Shown in pieces: positions 55,877 to 64,000 of a DNA stretch of 64,000 nt; position 1 is the stretch's first letter, and the number at the start of each line of letters is the position of its first letter. The DNA is from Erwinia endophytica (lineage in GTDB: Bacteria; Pseudomonadota; Gammaproteobacteria; Enterobacterales; Enterobacteriaceae). The translations under genes were made by a program, and so were the position numbers. The notes under the pieces were generated by a model. It was not told where the DNA came from and made no database searches. It saw only the letters and a list, made by a program, of their open reading frames with translations. The stretch is taken from the NCBI RefSeq assembly GCF_009295515.1, contig NZ_RQVV01000013.1, forward strand, positions 23,290 through 87,289, written 5' to 3'.

Positions 55877-56428
55877 ATGGCACTGAAAGCGACTATTTAC
55901 AAAGCGATGATTAATGTTGCCGATATGGACCGGAATGTGTACATCGACAGTACTCTGACACTGGCCCGTCATCCTTCCGAAACAGAAGAACGACTGATGT
56001 TACGGCTGCTGGCCTGGTTGGTGAATGCGCATGAGCGGCTGATCTTTACCCGGGGGCTCAGCGCCGAGGATGAGCCGGAGATCTGGCAGCTCAATGATCA
56101 TAACGGCATTGATGTGTGGGTGGAACTGGGGCTGCCAGATGAGCGCCGGATTAAAAAGGCTTGCAATCGTGCGGCCAGCGTTTACCTGTACACTTATAAT
56201 GCCCGTGCGGCGCAAACCTGGTGGCAACAGCATCAAAGCAAATTGCAGCAGGATAATCTGACGGTGCGCTTCCTTGATGATCAACAGTTGAAGGCGTTGA
56301 CCAGTCTGGCTTCGCGTTCGATGAACCTGCAGGCTACTGTGCAGGATGGCACCATTTGGTTATCTGATGAACAGAATAACCTTGAACTGCACTTTACCGA
56401 CTGGCTGCTAAACGGCAGATTGGCATGA
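55877..56428 (+). CDS. yaeQ: YaeQ family protein
   Basis: A 183-residue YaeQ protein, a PD-(D/E)XK nuclease-like fold of unconfirmed activity. Conserved segments are [35 protein letters not shown] and [12 protein letters not shown]. It overlaps arfB by four bases. Confidence 0.95.
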   Translation: MALKATIYKAMINVADMDRNVYIDSTLTLARHPSETEERLMLRLLAWLVNAHERLIFTRGLSAEDEPEIWQLNDHNGIDVWVELGLPDERRIKKACNRAASVYLYTYNARAAQTWWQQHQSKLQQDNLTVRFLDDQQLKALTSLASRSMNLQATVQDGTIWLSDEQNNLELHFTDWLLNGRLA

Positions 56429-56847
56429 TTGTTTTGTCTCGTCACGTAACAATTCCGGATAGTGAGTTGGAGTTGACCGCTATCAGGGCACAGGGTAATG
56501 GCGGTCAGAATGTTAATAAAAGCGCCACGGCTATTCACTTGCGTTTTGATATTCGTGCCTCAAGCCTGCCGGCGTTTTATAAAGCGCGTTTGTTGCAGGC
56601 CCGTCATCATCTGATTACGACGGAAGGTGTGGTGATTATCAAGGCCCAGGAGTATCGCAGTCAGGAGATGAATCGTGAGGCGGCGCTGAAGCGACTGGAA
56701 AACCTGATTCAGGAATTGACCGTGGTGGAGAAGATGCGACGACCGACGCGACCGACGCTGGCTTCGAAAAAACGCCGACTGGAGGGCAAGGCCCGTAAAG
56801 CGACGACCAAATCGTTGCGCGGTAAAATGCAGCGTATCCCGGATTAA
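56425..56847 (+). CDS. arfB: ArfB (YaeJ), alternative ribosome-rescue factor
   Basis: A 140-residue peptidyl-tRNA hydrolase with the GGQ motif at residues 26-28 and a basic C-terminal tail that enters the empty mRNA channel. It releases ribosomes stalled on non-stop messages. Full length and coupled to yaeQ. Confidence 0.96.
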   Translation: MIVLSRHVTIPDSELELTAIRAQGNGGQNVNKSATAIHLRFDIRASSLPAFYKARLLQARHHLITTEGVVIIKAQEYRSQEMNREAALKRLENLIQELTVVEKMRRPTRPTLASKKRRLEGKARKATTKSLRGKMQRIPD

Positions 56848-56876
56848 AACTGATGCACCTCAGGGAGATAAATAAA

Positions 56877-57272
56877 ATGAAAAAAATCGTTTTGGTGGTA
56901 CTGATATCGCTGTTTTTGGACTCTCTGTCAGGATGCAGAAATTACGATACCGCGTTGTCATCGCAAACGCCGACTGTCATGGCGCAGCAGTATCAGGGCG
57001 TCATTCCTTGTGCTGATTGTCCGGGCATCCGGGTTTCCCTGGCGCTACAACAGGGCGGTCGCTACAGTCTGAATGAGTATTATCTGGGGTCTGATAATGT
57101 CAGCAATACAGAACAAGGCCGCTGGAGCAGAACAGCGGAAAAACTGGTACTGATATCGGGCAAAGGAGAGAAACGATATTTCAGGCCGTTGAGCGACGGG
57201 TTGGAAATGATGGATACGCAGGGAAACCCCATTCAGTCGACTAACCGCTACTGGCTGGCCGCGGTCAAATAA
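56877..57272 (+). CDS. nlpE: Short NlpE-type outer-membrane lipoprotein
   Basis: A 131-residue lipoprotein with a signal peptide and lipobox LSGC (lipidated Cys20). The NlpE N-terminal domain is present with its CxxC motif at Cys45/Cys48 (YQGVIPCADCPGI). E. coli NlpE has 236 residues: the C-terminal OB-fold domain and its own disulphide are absent here. NlpE senses lipoprotein trafficking and adhesion and activates the Cpx response. A start at 56877 with GGGAGA upstream is clear. It converges on proS. Confidence 0.9.
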   Translation: MKKIVLVVLISLFLDSLSGCRNYDTALSSQTPTVMAQQYQGVIPCADCPGIRVSLALQQGGRYSLNEYYLGSDNVSNTEQGRWSRTAEKLVLISGKGEKRYFRPLSDGLEMMDTQGNPIQSTNRYWLAAVK

Positions 57273-57339
57273 GGGCGTTAAAAGCGTTGGCTCACATGGC
57301 GTGAGGGATGATTACTGCGTAACCGGACCTGAAATAAAG

Positions 57340-57367
57340 CGGCGGTGGGCTATTCAGTCCACCGCCG
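57340..57367. terminator. Terminator between nlpE and proS
   Basis: A 9-bp GC-rich stem CGGCGGTGG/CCACCGCCG with a 10-base loop, flanked by AT-rich runs on both sides. It can serve both convergent genes. Confidence 0.75.
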
Positions 57368-57373
57368 TTAGTT

Positions 57374-59092
57374 TTAAGCTTTCACCACCTGGCTCAGGAA
57401 ATCAACGATTTCACTGGTTTTGATCATGCGCTTCTCGCCTTCGCGACGGGATTTATACTCAATCTCTTCATTGTCCAGGTTACGCTCGCCGATAACAATA
57501 GTATGCGGCACGCCAATCAGTTCCATATCGGCAAACATCACACCTGGGCGCTCTTTACGGTCATCGAGGATAACTTCAATGCCCTTTGCGCGTAGTTCGC
57601 GGTAGAGTTCTTCCGCCAGCGCTTGCACGCGGAAAGATTTGTGCATGTTCATCGGCAGGATGGCAACCTGGAACGGCGCCAGCGCGTCTGGCCAGATGAT
57701 GCCGCGCTCGTCATGATTCTGCTCAATTGCCGCGGCAACGATACGGCTGATGCCGATACCGTAACAACCCATAGTGAGCGTCTGGTTACGGCCATCTTCA
57801 CCCTGTACCGCGGCTTTCATTGCTTCAGAGTATTTAGTCCCGAGTTGGAAGATATGACCGACTTCAATACCGCGTTTAATCAGCAACGTTCCTTTTCCAT
57901 CCGGGCTGGCATCACCTTCCACGACGTTTCGGATATCTGCCACGCGTGGTAAGGGCAGATCACGCTGCCAGTTAATGCCGATGAAATGCTTACCCTCTTT
58001 ATTTGCACCAGCCGCAAAGTCGCTCATGACCGCCACAGTACGATCAACCACGATAGGCAGCGTCAGGCCAACCGGGCCAAGAGACCCAGGCCCCGCGCCC
58101 ACTGCCGTACGGATTTCTTCTTCAGTGGCAAAGGTCAGTGGCGTCGCGACGATATCAATCTTCTCCGCTTTCACTTCATTCAGTTGGTGATCGCCACGGA
58201 CCAGCAAGGCAACCAGGTTATGACCACTCTCTTTGGTTGCTTTAACCAGCAGGGTTTTAACTGTTTTTTCGACAGGCAGATTGAACTGCTCCACCAGCGC
58301 CGCGATAGTTTTGGCGTTCGGCGTGTCAATTTCGGTCATTGGTTGCGTAGCATCCGCGCAGTTGACTGCCGGGGCCACCGCTTCGGCCAGTTCAATATTG
58401 GCGGCGTAGTCCGAATCCGTAGAGAACACGATGTCATCTTCACCGCTCTTCGCCAGGACCTGGAATTCATGTGAGGCACTGCCGCCAATTGAACCGGTAT
58501 CCGCCTGCACGGCCCGGAAGTCCAGCCCCATACGACGGAAACACTGGCTATAAGCGCGGTACATATCATCGTAGGTCGCCTGCAGAGATTCCTGCGAGGT
58601 GTGGAACGAGTAGGCATCCTTCATGATGAATTCACGTGAACGCATTACGCCGAAACGCGGACGAACTTCATCACGGAATTTAGTCTGGATCTGATACACA
58701 TTCAGAGGCAGTTGTTTGTAAGAGCTCAGCTCGTTGCGGATCAGATCAGTCACCACTTCTTCATGTGTCGGACCCAATACAAATGGACGTTCACCACGAT
58801 CAACAAAGCGTAACAGTTCAGGCCCGTATTGCTCCCAGCGGCCACTTTCCTGCCACAGATCGGCAGGTTGCACCACCGGCATGGAAATCTCAATAGCTCC
58901 CGCGTTGTTCATCTCGTCACGCACGATGTTTTCAACTTTTTTCAGAACCCGCAGACCGGTTGGCAGCCAGGTGTACAGACCGGAAGCCAGTTTGCGGATC
59001 ATCCCCGCGCGCAGCATCAGTTGGTGGCTGATGACTTCAGCGTCAGCAGGGATCTCCTTCTGAGTGGAGAGTAGATAGTGAGTAGTACGCAT
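57374..59092 (-). CDS. proS: ProS, prolyl-tRNA synthetase
   Basis: A 572-residue class II synthetase of the bacterial type, with the YbaK-like editing insertion (about 220-390) between motifs 2 and 3 and a C-terminal anticodon-binding domain. Motif 1-3 segments ([42 protein letters not shown]) are intact. Confidence 0.98.
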   Translation of the reverse strand: MRTTHYLLSTQKEIPADAEVISHQLMLRAGMIRKLASGLYTWLPTGLRVLKKVENIVRDEMNNAGAIEISMPVVQPADLWQESGRWEQYGPELLRFVDRGERPFVLGPTHEEVVTDLIRNELSSYKQLPLNVYQIQTKFRDEVRPRFGVMRSREFIMKDAYSFHTSQESLQATYDDMYRAYSQCFRRMGLDFRAVQADTGSIGGSASHEFQVLAKSGEDDIVFSTDSDYAANIELAEAVAPAVNCADATQPMTEIDTPNAKTIAALVEQFNLPVEKTVKTLLVKATKESGHNLVALLVRGDHQLNEVKAEKIDIVATPLTFATEEEIRTAVGAGPGSLGPVGLTLPIVVDRTVAVMSDFAAGANKEGKHFIGINWQRDLPLPRVADIRNVVEGDASPDGKGTLLIKRGIEVGHIFQLGTKYSEAMKAAVQGEDGRNQTLTMGCYGIGISRIVAAAIEQNHDERGIIWPDALAPFQVAILPMNMHKSFRVQALAEELYRELRAKGIEVILDDRKERPGVMFADMELIGVPHTIVIGERNLDNEEIEYKSRREGEKRMIKTSEIVDFLSQVVKA

Positions 59093-59199
59093 GAGTTACG
59101 ATTCCAGTTAAGCAGAGAGCTTACGAATTAAGCCAGACAAAAATTGCTGGCGGCTAGTGTACCAGCGTGTCCGAAGACTCAAAAGATGCCGGGGATAAA

Positions 59200-59907
59200 T
59201 TAACGGCTGTCGATGGCGGTCACCAGCGTTCCACGGGTATTCACGCACCAGCGGACATTGAAATCCAGTAGCCAGACGGCGTATTCCCGCCCGGGTTCTT
59301 CCCCTTTACGGTAGGCTGGACGCGGGTCCTGAGCCAGGACCTGAGTGATAAAGCGGGCCAGATGCGGATAGTGAGGTTGATAGCGGGCAATTTGTTGCTG
59401 TGCCTGAACGGAAAAAGTCACCGGCATATCTGCCGCCGGTGCCTGCTGGGCAAAGCCAGCTTGTGCCTGGGGGAGGGATTCCGCAAAGGGTAGATACGGC
59501 TTGATATCGATAATGGGGGTACCATCGACCAGATCAAGACTCCCCAGTTCAAGTATCACACCGCCTTTTTCTGTGCGGATACCGCGCAGTTCGACCAGCG
59601 ACATACCGACAGGATTGGGGCGAAAGGTGGAGCGAGTAGCGAAAACACCCATGCGGATATTACCGCCGAGTCTGGGTGGACGGACCGTGGGACGCCACCC
59701 TCCAGCCATCGTCTGATGAAAGACAAACAGCAACCAGAGATGGCTAAACGCTTCCAGGCCGCGGACCGCTTCTGGCTGATTGTAGGGGGGGAGCAGATAC
59801 AGTTCACCGCCGCCATCCTGAATCAAACCAGGCTGACGGGGAACAGCGAACTTCTCCTTCCAGGGAGAACGGATCGTACCGATTTGCTGGAAGGAAAAAG
59901 CATTCAT
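59200..59907 (-). CDS. trmO: TrmO, tRNA N6-methyl-t6A methyltransferase (YaeB/TsaA)
   Basis: A 235-residue SAM-dependent enzyme that methylates t6A37 of tRNA-Thr. The IGTIRSPWKEKFAVPRQPGL start, GVFATRSTFRPNPVGMSLVEL and GTPIIDIKPYLP segments are diagnostic. ATG 59907 is used; the frame is open further upstream inside rcsF. It overlaps rcsF by four bases. Confidence 0.94.
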   Translation of the reverse strand: MNAFSFQQIGTIRSPWKEKFAVPRQPGLIQDGGGELYLLPPYNQPEAVRGLEAFSHLWLLFVFHQTMAGGWRPTVRPPRLGGNIRMGVFATRSTFRPNPVGMSLVELRGIRTEKGGVILELGSLDLVDGTPIIDIKPYLPFAESLPQAQAGFAQQAPAADMPVTFSVQAQQQIARYQPHYPHLARFITQVLAQDPRPAYRKGEEPGREYAVWLLDFNVRWCVNTRGTLVTAIDSR

Positions 59908-60311
59908 TGATTGCTCACTTTCAGCGCGGACCCCTGACAGATGGCCTGGCGGTAGCAGCCCTGTGAGTTGGTGATAATCTGGCACTGATGCAGCAGTACA
60001 GCGTTGCCTTTCATGCTGGCGGCCCGGCTCTGCATTCTCCTGCGCGCCGTGTTGATATTCGGCGGCGAGCTCTGGAGACTACTTTGGCAATCTTCACCAT
60101 AGACCTCACCCAGATCGCGGAAAGGCTTACTCACCAGTTCGCTGGCGTTGGTATAAAGTTTCACCGGTGCAGGGCGAGGGGTGGAGCGAGCCGATTCTGA
60201 CTCAGTTTGCGTATGTTGCTTATTAAAAGGTTCAACAGGTTTATACGGTTTCTGTAGCAACGAACACCCTGTCAGCGAAAGGGCTAATAAACAGAGCGGA
60301 AAAACACGCAT
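59904..60311 (-). CDS. rcsF: RcsF, outer-membrane stress-sensing lipoprotein
   Basis: A 135-residue lipoprotein with lipobox LTGC (Cys16), a proline-rich linker and the four cysteines of its two non-consecutive disulphides (GEDCQSS, LHQCQI, GCYRQAIC). It signals envelope stress to the Rcs phosphorelay. ATG 60311 matches the E. coli start. It is upstream of and coupled to trmO. Confidence 0.94.
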   Translation of the reverse strand: MRVFPLCLLALSLTGCSLLQKPYKPVEPFNKQHTQTESESARSTPRPAPVKLYTNASELVSKPFRDLGEVYGEDCQSSLQSSPPNINTARRRMQSRAASMKGNAVLLHQCQIITNSQGCYRQAICQGSALKVSNQ

Positions 60312-60387
60312 GGGAAGATCCTTCATGTTGGATAATTGGCATTATTGAAACAAGCCCTAGGGGAAATAACAAGCGCTTAGAAATGAC

Positions 60388-60411
60388 TAAAGCGGGCAAT
60401 GGCCCGCTTTA
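60388..60411 (-). terminator. metNIQ terminator
   Basis: A 10-bp perfect stem TAAAGCGGGC/GCCCGCTTTA with a 4-base loop, 49 bases after the metQ stop. The tail on the minus strand is T-rich. Confidence 0.8.
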
Positions 60412-60459
60412 CTTAAAGAGATAACCGCTATACCGGCGCGAGGGCTGTAACGGATCGGG

Positions 60460-61275
60460 TTACCAGCCTTTTACGGCACCGCCGTTGAAGATTTTATTCG
60501 CGGCATCGCTAACCTCGTCAGACTGATAGGCTCGCACGAATTTTTTAACGTTTTCGGCATCTTTATTGTCTTCGCGCGCGACGATCAGGTTGACGTAAGG
60601 GGAGTCTTTATCTTCCACAAAGATCCCGTCTTTCGTTGGCGTCAGGTTGATCTGGCTGGCATAGGTGGTATTGATGACCGCCAGCGCGATTTGCTTATCG
60701 TCCAGAGAACGTGGCAGTTGTGGTGCTTCCAGCTCAACCAGCTTGATGTTTTTCGGGTTCTCAACCACGTCCAGTACGGTTGGCATCAGGCCAACACCGT
60801 CTTTCAGTTTGATCAAACCCACTTTTTGCAGCAGAAGCAGGGACCGGCCGAGGTTGGTCGGATCGTTAGGGATGGCCACTTGTGCGCCATTAGGCAATTC
60901 GTCCAGCGATTTAATTTTTCTGGAGTAACCTGCAATGGGGTAAACAAAAGTGTTACCGACGGGCACCAATTTGTAGCCACGATCCTTAATCTGCTGATCC
61001 AAATACGGTTTGTGTTGGAAGGCGTTAACATCGATATCACCTTTGCTCAGCGCTTCGTTTGGCAGCACGTAATCGTTGAAGGTGACCAGTTCAACGTCCA
61101 GGCCGTATTTCTCTTTAGCGACCTTTTTAGCCACTTCAGCCACTTGCTGCTCTGCTCCGACTATTATCCCGACTTTGATGTGGTTTGGATCTTTTGTTTT
61201 CTGATCGCAACCAACCAGTGCTAATGTACCGATTAGCGCACCCACAGCGGCAATTGTTTTAAAATTAAAAGACAT
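60460..61275 (-). CDS. metQ: MetQ, methionine-binding lipoprotein
   Basis: A 271-residue NlpA-family binding lipoprotein with lipobox ALVGC (Cys23). It captures L- and D-methionine for MetNI. Conserved KVGIIVGAEQQVAEVAKKVA and NAFQHKPYLDQQ segments. It is the last gene of metNIQ. Confidence 0.95.
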   Translation of the reverse strand: MSFNFKTIAAVGALIGTLALVGCDQKTKDPNHIKVGIIVGAEQQVAEVAKKVAKEKYGLDVELVTFNDYVLPNEALSKGDIDVNAFQHKPYLDQQIKDRGYKLVPVGNTFVYPIAGYSRKIKSLDELPNGAQVAIPNDPTNLGRSLLLLQKVGLIKLKDGVGLMPTVLDVVENPKNIKLVELEAPQLPRSLDDKQIALAVINTTYASQINLTPTKDGIFVEDKDSPYVNLIVAREDNKDAENVKKFVRAYQSDEVSDAANKIFNGGAVKGW

Positions 61276-61305
61276 ATCCTTTCCTTAATCAGAATGTACG
61301 GTTGT

Positions 61306-61959
61306 TTACTTGTGAGAGACAGCCCGGACGATACGTTCGCCACAGAACTGAATCAAATAGACTAAAATCACTAACAAAACTAATACCGTATTCATCACGG
61401 TTGCGTCATAACCGATATAACCATACTGAATGCCAATCTGGCCCAGCCCTCCAGCACCGACCGCTCCGCCCATTGCCGAATAACCGACGAGGGTGATGAG
61501 AGTGATCGTTGCAGCATTAATCAGACCAGGCAACGCTTCTGGTAACAGAACCTTTTTAACGATCTGCATTGGTGTCGCCCCCATCGCGCGCGAGGCTTCA
61601 ATCAGTCCGGGTGGCAGTTCCAACAGCGTGTTTTCAACCATGCGGGCAATAAAGGGCGCAGCGCCGATGGTTAAAGGCACGATGGCAGCCTGCAGACCAA
61701 TTGAGGTGCCGACGATCATCCGGGTAAATGGGATCATCCACACAAGCAAAATGATAAAAGGAATCGCGCGGAAAATGTTGACCAACGCGGACAGTGAACG
61801 GTACAGCGTGCGATTTTCAACAATCTGGCCAGAACGAGTAATATACAACAGGACACCCAGCGGCAGCCCCAGCAAGAAACCGAAGAAGCCTGACACAAAA
61901 GTCATGACCAGCGTCTCCCAGACGCCACGGCAGAGCAGAAGAATCATTGCCTCAGACAT
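61306..61959 (-). CDS. metI: MetI, methionine ABC transporter permease
   Basis: A 217-residue five-helix permease with the coupling loop [25 protein letters not shown]. It forms the channel for methionine import. It overlaps metN by eight bases. Confidence 0.95.
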   Translation of the reverse strand: MSEAMILLLCRGVWETLVMTFVSGFFGFLLGLPLGVLLYITRSGQIVENRTLYRSLSALVNIFRAIPFIILLVWMIPFTRMIVGTSIGLQAAIVPLTIGAAPFIARMVENTLLELPPGLIEASRAMGATPMQIVKKVLLPEALPGLINAATITLITLVGYSAMGGAVGAGGLGQIGIQYGYIGYDATVMNTVLVLLVILVYLIQFCGERIVRAVSHK

Positions 61960-62983
61960 AACCTAATACCTCGACCTTCACGTGGTGTTCTGTAAGGAAA
62001 TCAATCGCTGCTTTGGTGTCCGCTTCCTTCCCGTGTATTTCGGTTAGCATAATGCCGAATTTCACACCGCCAGCGTAATCCATCTGAGCGCTGATAATAT
62101 TATTATTCACATTGAAGCGACGGGCTGATTCAGAAAGCAAGGGCGCATCGACCGACTGACCGGTGAATTCCAGACGTAATAATGGCACACTGTCCGGGCG
62201 GGCTTCAGCCAACAGGCGAGCCGCATAATCACTTGGAATATCCAGATGTAGTGTAGACTGAATGAACTGCTGAGCCAGCGGCGTTTTGGGATGAGAGAAC
62301 ACTTCGCTCACCGTATCCTGCTCGATCAGCTTGCCATTACTAATAACCGCCACCTGATCGCAGATGCGTTTAACCACATCCATCTCATGAGTTATCAGGA
62401 GAATGGTTATCCCGAGGCGGTGGTTAATATCTTTCAGTAGTTCGAGGATAGAACGGGTGGTGGCGGGATCCAGTGCACTGGTGGCTTCGTCACACAGCAG
62501 AACTTTCGGATTGCTGGCCAGCGCACGGGCAATCGCCACGCGTTGTTTTTGCCCGCCGGAAAGGTTGGCTGGCCATGCATCGTGCTTGTCCGCCAGGCCC
62601 ACCAGCTCCAGTAGTTCACTCACGCGGGATTTAATTTCGCCCCTGGACAATTTGCTTAACTCCAGCGGCAGGGCAACGTTGCCCGCTACCGTTCGGGAGT
62701 TCAACAGGTTAAAATGTTGGAAGATCATGCCGATCTGGCGGCGGGCAAGGGTTAACTGATGTTCAGAAAGTGAAGTCAGTTCTTGATTATCGACCCGTAC
62801 TGTGCCGGATGTTGGGCGTTCAAGCAGGTTGACGCAACGGATAAGGGTACTTTTACCCGCGCCAGATGCGCCAATTACGCCGTAAATTTGTCCCACAGGT
62901 ACATGCAGGCTGACATCAGACAGCGCGGTAATATCATGTGTACCCTGCTGGAACACTTTGGTGATATGAGAGAGTTTTATCAT
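61952..62983 (-). CDS. metN: MetN, methionine ABC transporter ATPase
   Basis: A 343-residue ATPase with Walker [10 protein letters not shown], signature [15 protein letters not shown] and Walker [12 protein letters not shown]. The C-terminal NIL domain (about 265-343) binds methionine and inhibits transport when the cell is replete. It is the first gene of the operon. Confidence 0.96.
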   Translation of the reverse strand: MIKLSHITKVFQQGTHDITALSDVSLHVPVGQIYGVIGASGAGKSTLIRCVNLLERPTSGTVRVDNQELTSLSEHQLTLARRQIGMIFQHFNLLNSRTVAGNVALPLELSKLSRGEIKSRVSELLELVGLADKHDAWPANLSGGQKQRVAIARALASNPKVLLCDEATSALDPATTRSILELLKDINHRLGITILLITHEMDVVKRICDQVAVISNGKLIEQDTVSEVFSHPKTPLAQQFIQSTLHLDIPSDYAARLLAEARPDSVPLLRLEFTGQSVDAPLLSESARRFNVNNNIISAQMDYAGGVKFGIMLTEIHGKEADTKAAIDFLTEHHVKVEVLGYV

Positions 62984-63058
62984 TTTATTGGATGATGCAA
63001 TTTTCCGTGGCGTTTATTTTAGTGCATCCCGACCAGGGCGGAAGGCGGGTGGATGTTA

Positions 63059-63074
63059 AGGCATCCAGACGTCT
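63059..63074. promoter_or_regulatory. MetJ operator (met boxes) upstream of metN
   Basis: A perfect met box AGACGTCT at 63067-63074 sits next to the weaker box AGGCATCC at 63059-63066. Tandem met boxes bind MetJ with S-adenosylmethionine, repressing metNIQ when methionine is plentiful. Confidence 0.75.
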
Positions 63075-63163
63075 AAATCAATCAAAGTCATTCAATCTGA
63101 CATTCTCGCCGTAGACGAAATCATGCAATACTTTACGGCAACTTTAGTAGCAGGAGTTTCTAC

Positions 63164-63724
63164 GTGGCAGGCAAAATCCCCGCAATTTTTCTGGATCGTG
63201 ATGGTACGGTGAATGTCGATCATGGTTATGTCCATGAAATAGACCATTTTCAGTTTATTGATGGCGTGATTGATGCGTTGCGTGAGCTGAAGAAAATGGG
63301 CTACGCATTGGTGATGGTGACCAACCAGTCTGGTATCGCGCGCGGTATTTTTACTGAAGATACCTTTATGCAACTGACCGAGTGGATGGACTGGTCTCTG
63401 GCTGATCGGGATATCGATCTCGACGGTATCTATTTTTGTCCCCATCATCCGGATGCCGTCGTGGCAGAGTATCGTCAGCAGTGTGATTGTCGCAAACCGC
63501 AGCCGGGAATGCTGCTGGCCGCGCAAAAAGAACTCAATATCGATATGGCGGCTTCTTATATCGTCGGCGACAAAATTGATGACCTGCAGGCGGGCGAGGC
63601 AGCCGGGGTCGGTACCAAGGTATTGGTCCGTACGGGTAAGCCTGTAACGGCAGAGTCTGAAAAAACGGCAGACTGGGTGATTGATAGCCTGGCTGACCTG
63701 CCGGCAAGGATAAAACAGGGCTAA
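63164..63724 (+). CDS. gmhB: GmhB, D-glycero-beta-D-manno-heptose-1,7-bisphosphate 7-phosphatase
   Basis: A 186-residue HAD-type phosphatase of ADP-heptose synthesis for lipopolysaccharide core. The DxD nucleophile motif (FLDRDGT) is near residues 8-14 and the zinc-site CPHHP...CDCRKP follows near 92-110. The start is GTG 63164 with CAGGAG upstream. It diverges from metN and precedes the rRNA operon, as in E. coli. Confidence 0.95.
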   Translation: MAGKIPAIFLDRDGTVNVDHGYVHEIDHFQFIDGVIDALRELKKMGYALVMVTNQSGIARGIFTEDTFMQLTEWMDWSLADRDIDLDGIYFCPHHPDAVVAEYRQQCDCRKPQPGMLLAAQKELNIDMAASYIVGDKIDDLQAGEAAGVGTKVLVRTGKPVTAESEKTADWVIDSLADLPARIKQG

Positions 63725-63779
63725 AAAGCAGAGGTGTGGACGAAGTTTCAGCGAACGATAAAAAACTTCATTTTTATAC

Positions 63780-63815
63780 TTGCCTTCCTGCGGCGCATGC
63801 CTATAATGCGCCTCC
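63780..63815 (+). promoter_or_regulatory. rrn P1 promoter
   Basis: TTGCCT, a 16-base spacer, TATAAT (63802-63807) and a GC-rich discriminator GCGCCTCC, preceded by an A/T-rich UP-like element (63758-63779). This is the structure of enterobacterial rrn P1, subject to Fis, ppGpp and initiating-nucleotide control. Confidence 0.9.
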
Positions 63816-63882
63816 ATCGAACGGCAACGAACACGTATTCAGTGTGCTGGAAGATGAAGGGAAAACTCCTGATAAAAGGGGG

Positions 63883-63910
63883 TTGACTCTGTGGGTGGAA
63901 GACGTATTAT
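63883..63910 (+). promoter_or_regulatory. rrn P2 promoter
   Basis: TTGACT, 16-base spacer, TATTAT, about 100 bases downstream of P1, as in E. coli rrn operons. Confidence 0.88.
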
Positions 63911-64000
63911 ACGCCACCTCGCGGTAGAGTGGCCTGGCTACTTACCGCACTGCTCTTTAACAATTTATCAGACAATCTGTGTGGGCACTCGCAGGATTGA
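63911..64000 (+). ncRNA. rRNA operon leader with boxA
   Basis: The leader contains boxA (TGCTCTTTAACA at 63951-63962) and the following segment closely matching the E. coli rrn leader used for antitermination and 16S processing. The mature 16S gene begins just past the window. Confidence 0.88.

Noticed and set aside
63092..63817. Minus-strand 241-codon frame opposite gmhB
   Set aside because: Antisense shadow of gmhB extending into the rrn P1 region.
1..64000. CRISPR array, tRNA gene or integrase
   Set aside because: No regularly spaced repeats, no tRNA cloverleaf and no recombinase gene were recognised by reading; a dedicated scan would be decisive.

Overview
The window is a chromosomal segment of an enterobacterium. 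The right end (from about 53.1 kb) has the Escherichia coli gene order yaeR-tilS-rof-yaeP-yaeQ-arfB-nlpE-proS-trmO-rcsF-metQIN-gmhB and then runs into the promoters and leader of an rRNA operon. The gene repertoire (complete pqq operon, hmuRSTUV haem operon, citrate lyase cluster) and moderate GC suggest a Rahnella/Ewingella/Serratia-like member of the Enterobacterales. The genus is an inference, and no 16S sequence is inside the window.

Layout. 0-0.65 kb: a controller-type XRE regulator gene and a divergent Ner/SfsB-like gene, separated by C-box-like operators. 0.87-6.64 kb (minus strand): pqqABCDEF for pyrroloquinoline quinone, with a hairpin after pqqA, then an M19 dipeptidase. 8.2-9.9 kb: an oxyanion (tungstate/molybdate type) binding protein and permease behind a ModE-like operator, with no ATPase gene. 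9.9-14.9 kb: an AraC regulator, two MFS exporters, a metallo-beta-lactamase-fold hydrolase and a SelT/SelW-type protein. 15.1-21.2 kb: a Fur-box-preceded haem uptake operon. 21.4-23.3 kb: a stand-alone PBP2 paralogue. 23.4-27.2 kb: AT-rich, gene-poor DNA with a LuxR-type regulator, a winged-helix regulator, a small cysteine-rich protein and hairpins. 27.2-31.6 kb: a small inositol/polyol-like cluster (sugar isomerase/dehydratase, two Gfo/Idh/MocA dehydrogenases, LacI regulator).

32.4-42.5 kb: citrate fermentation. CitAB two-component genes diverge from a 2-hydroxycarboxylate transporter, an FAH-superfamily enzyme and citCDEFXG. No oxaloacetate decarboxylase OadGAB is present, and the FAH-fold enzyme sits where such an activity would be needed. 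42.5-48.1 kb: a seven-gene minus-strand operon pairing a flavin monooxygenase and two AhpD/CMD-fold proteins with a complete polar amino-acid-type ABC importer. It is followed by a LysR gene, a DHA2 exporter and an OsmC-like protein. 51.6-53.1 kb: a low-GC insert with a 5'-truncated hcp and an unrecognised 315-residue protein, abutting yaeR. 53.2-64 kb: conserved core genes, a MetJ-box-controlled metNIQ operon, gmhB and rrn P1/P2.

No insertion sequence, CRISPR array, tRNA or phage module was seen. Most interesting for follow-up are the C-box regulatory switch at the left edge, the ModE-linked transporter without an ATPase, the FAH-fold enzyme in the citrate cluster, the truncated hcp with its unknown partner, and the unexplained gene-poor stretch at 24-27 kb.
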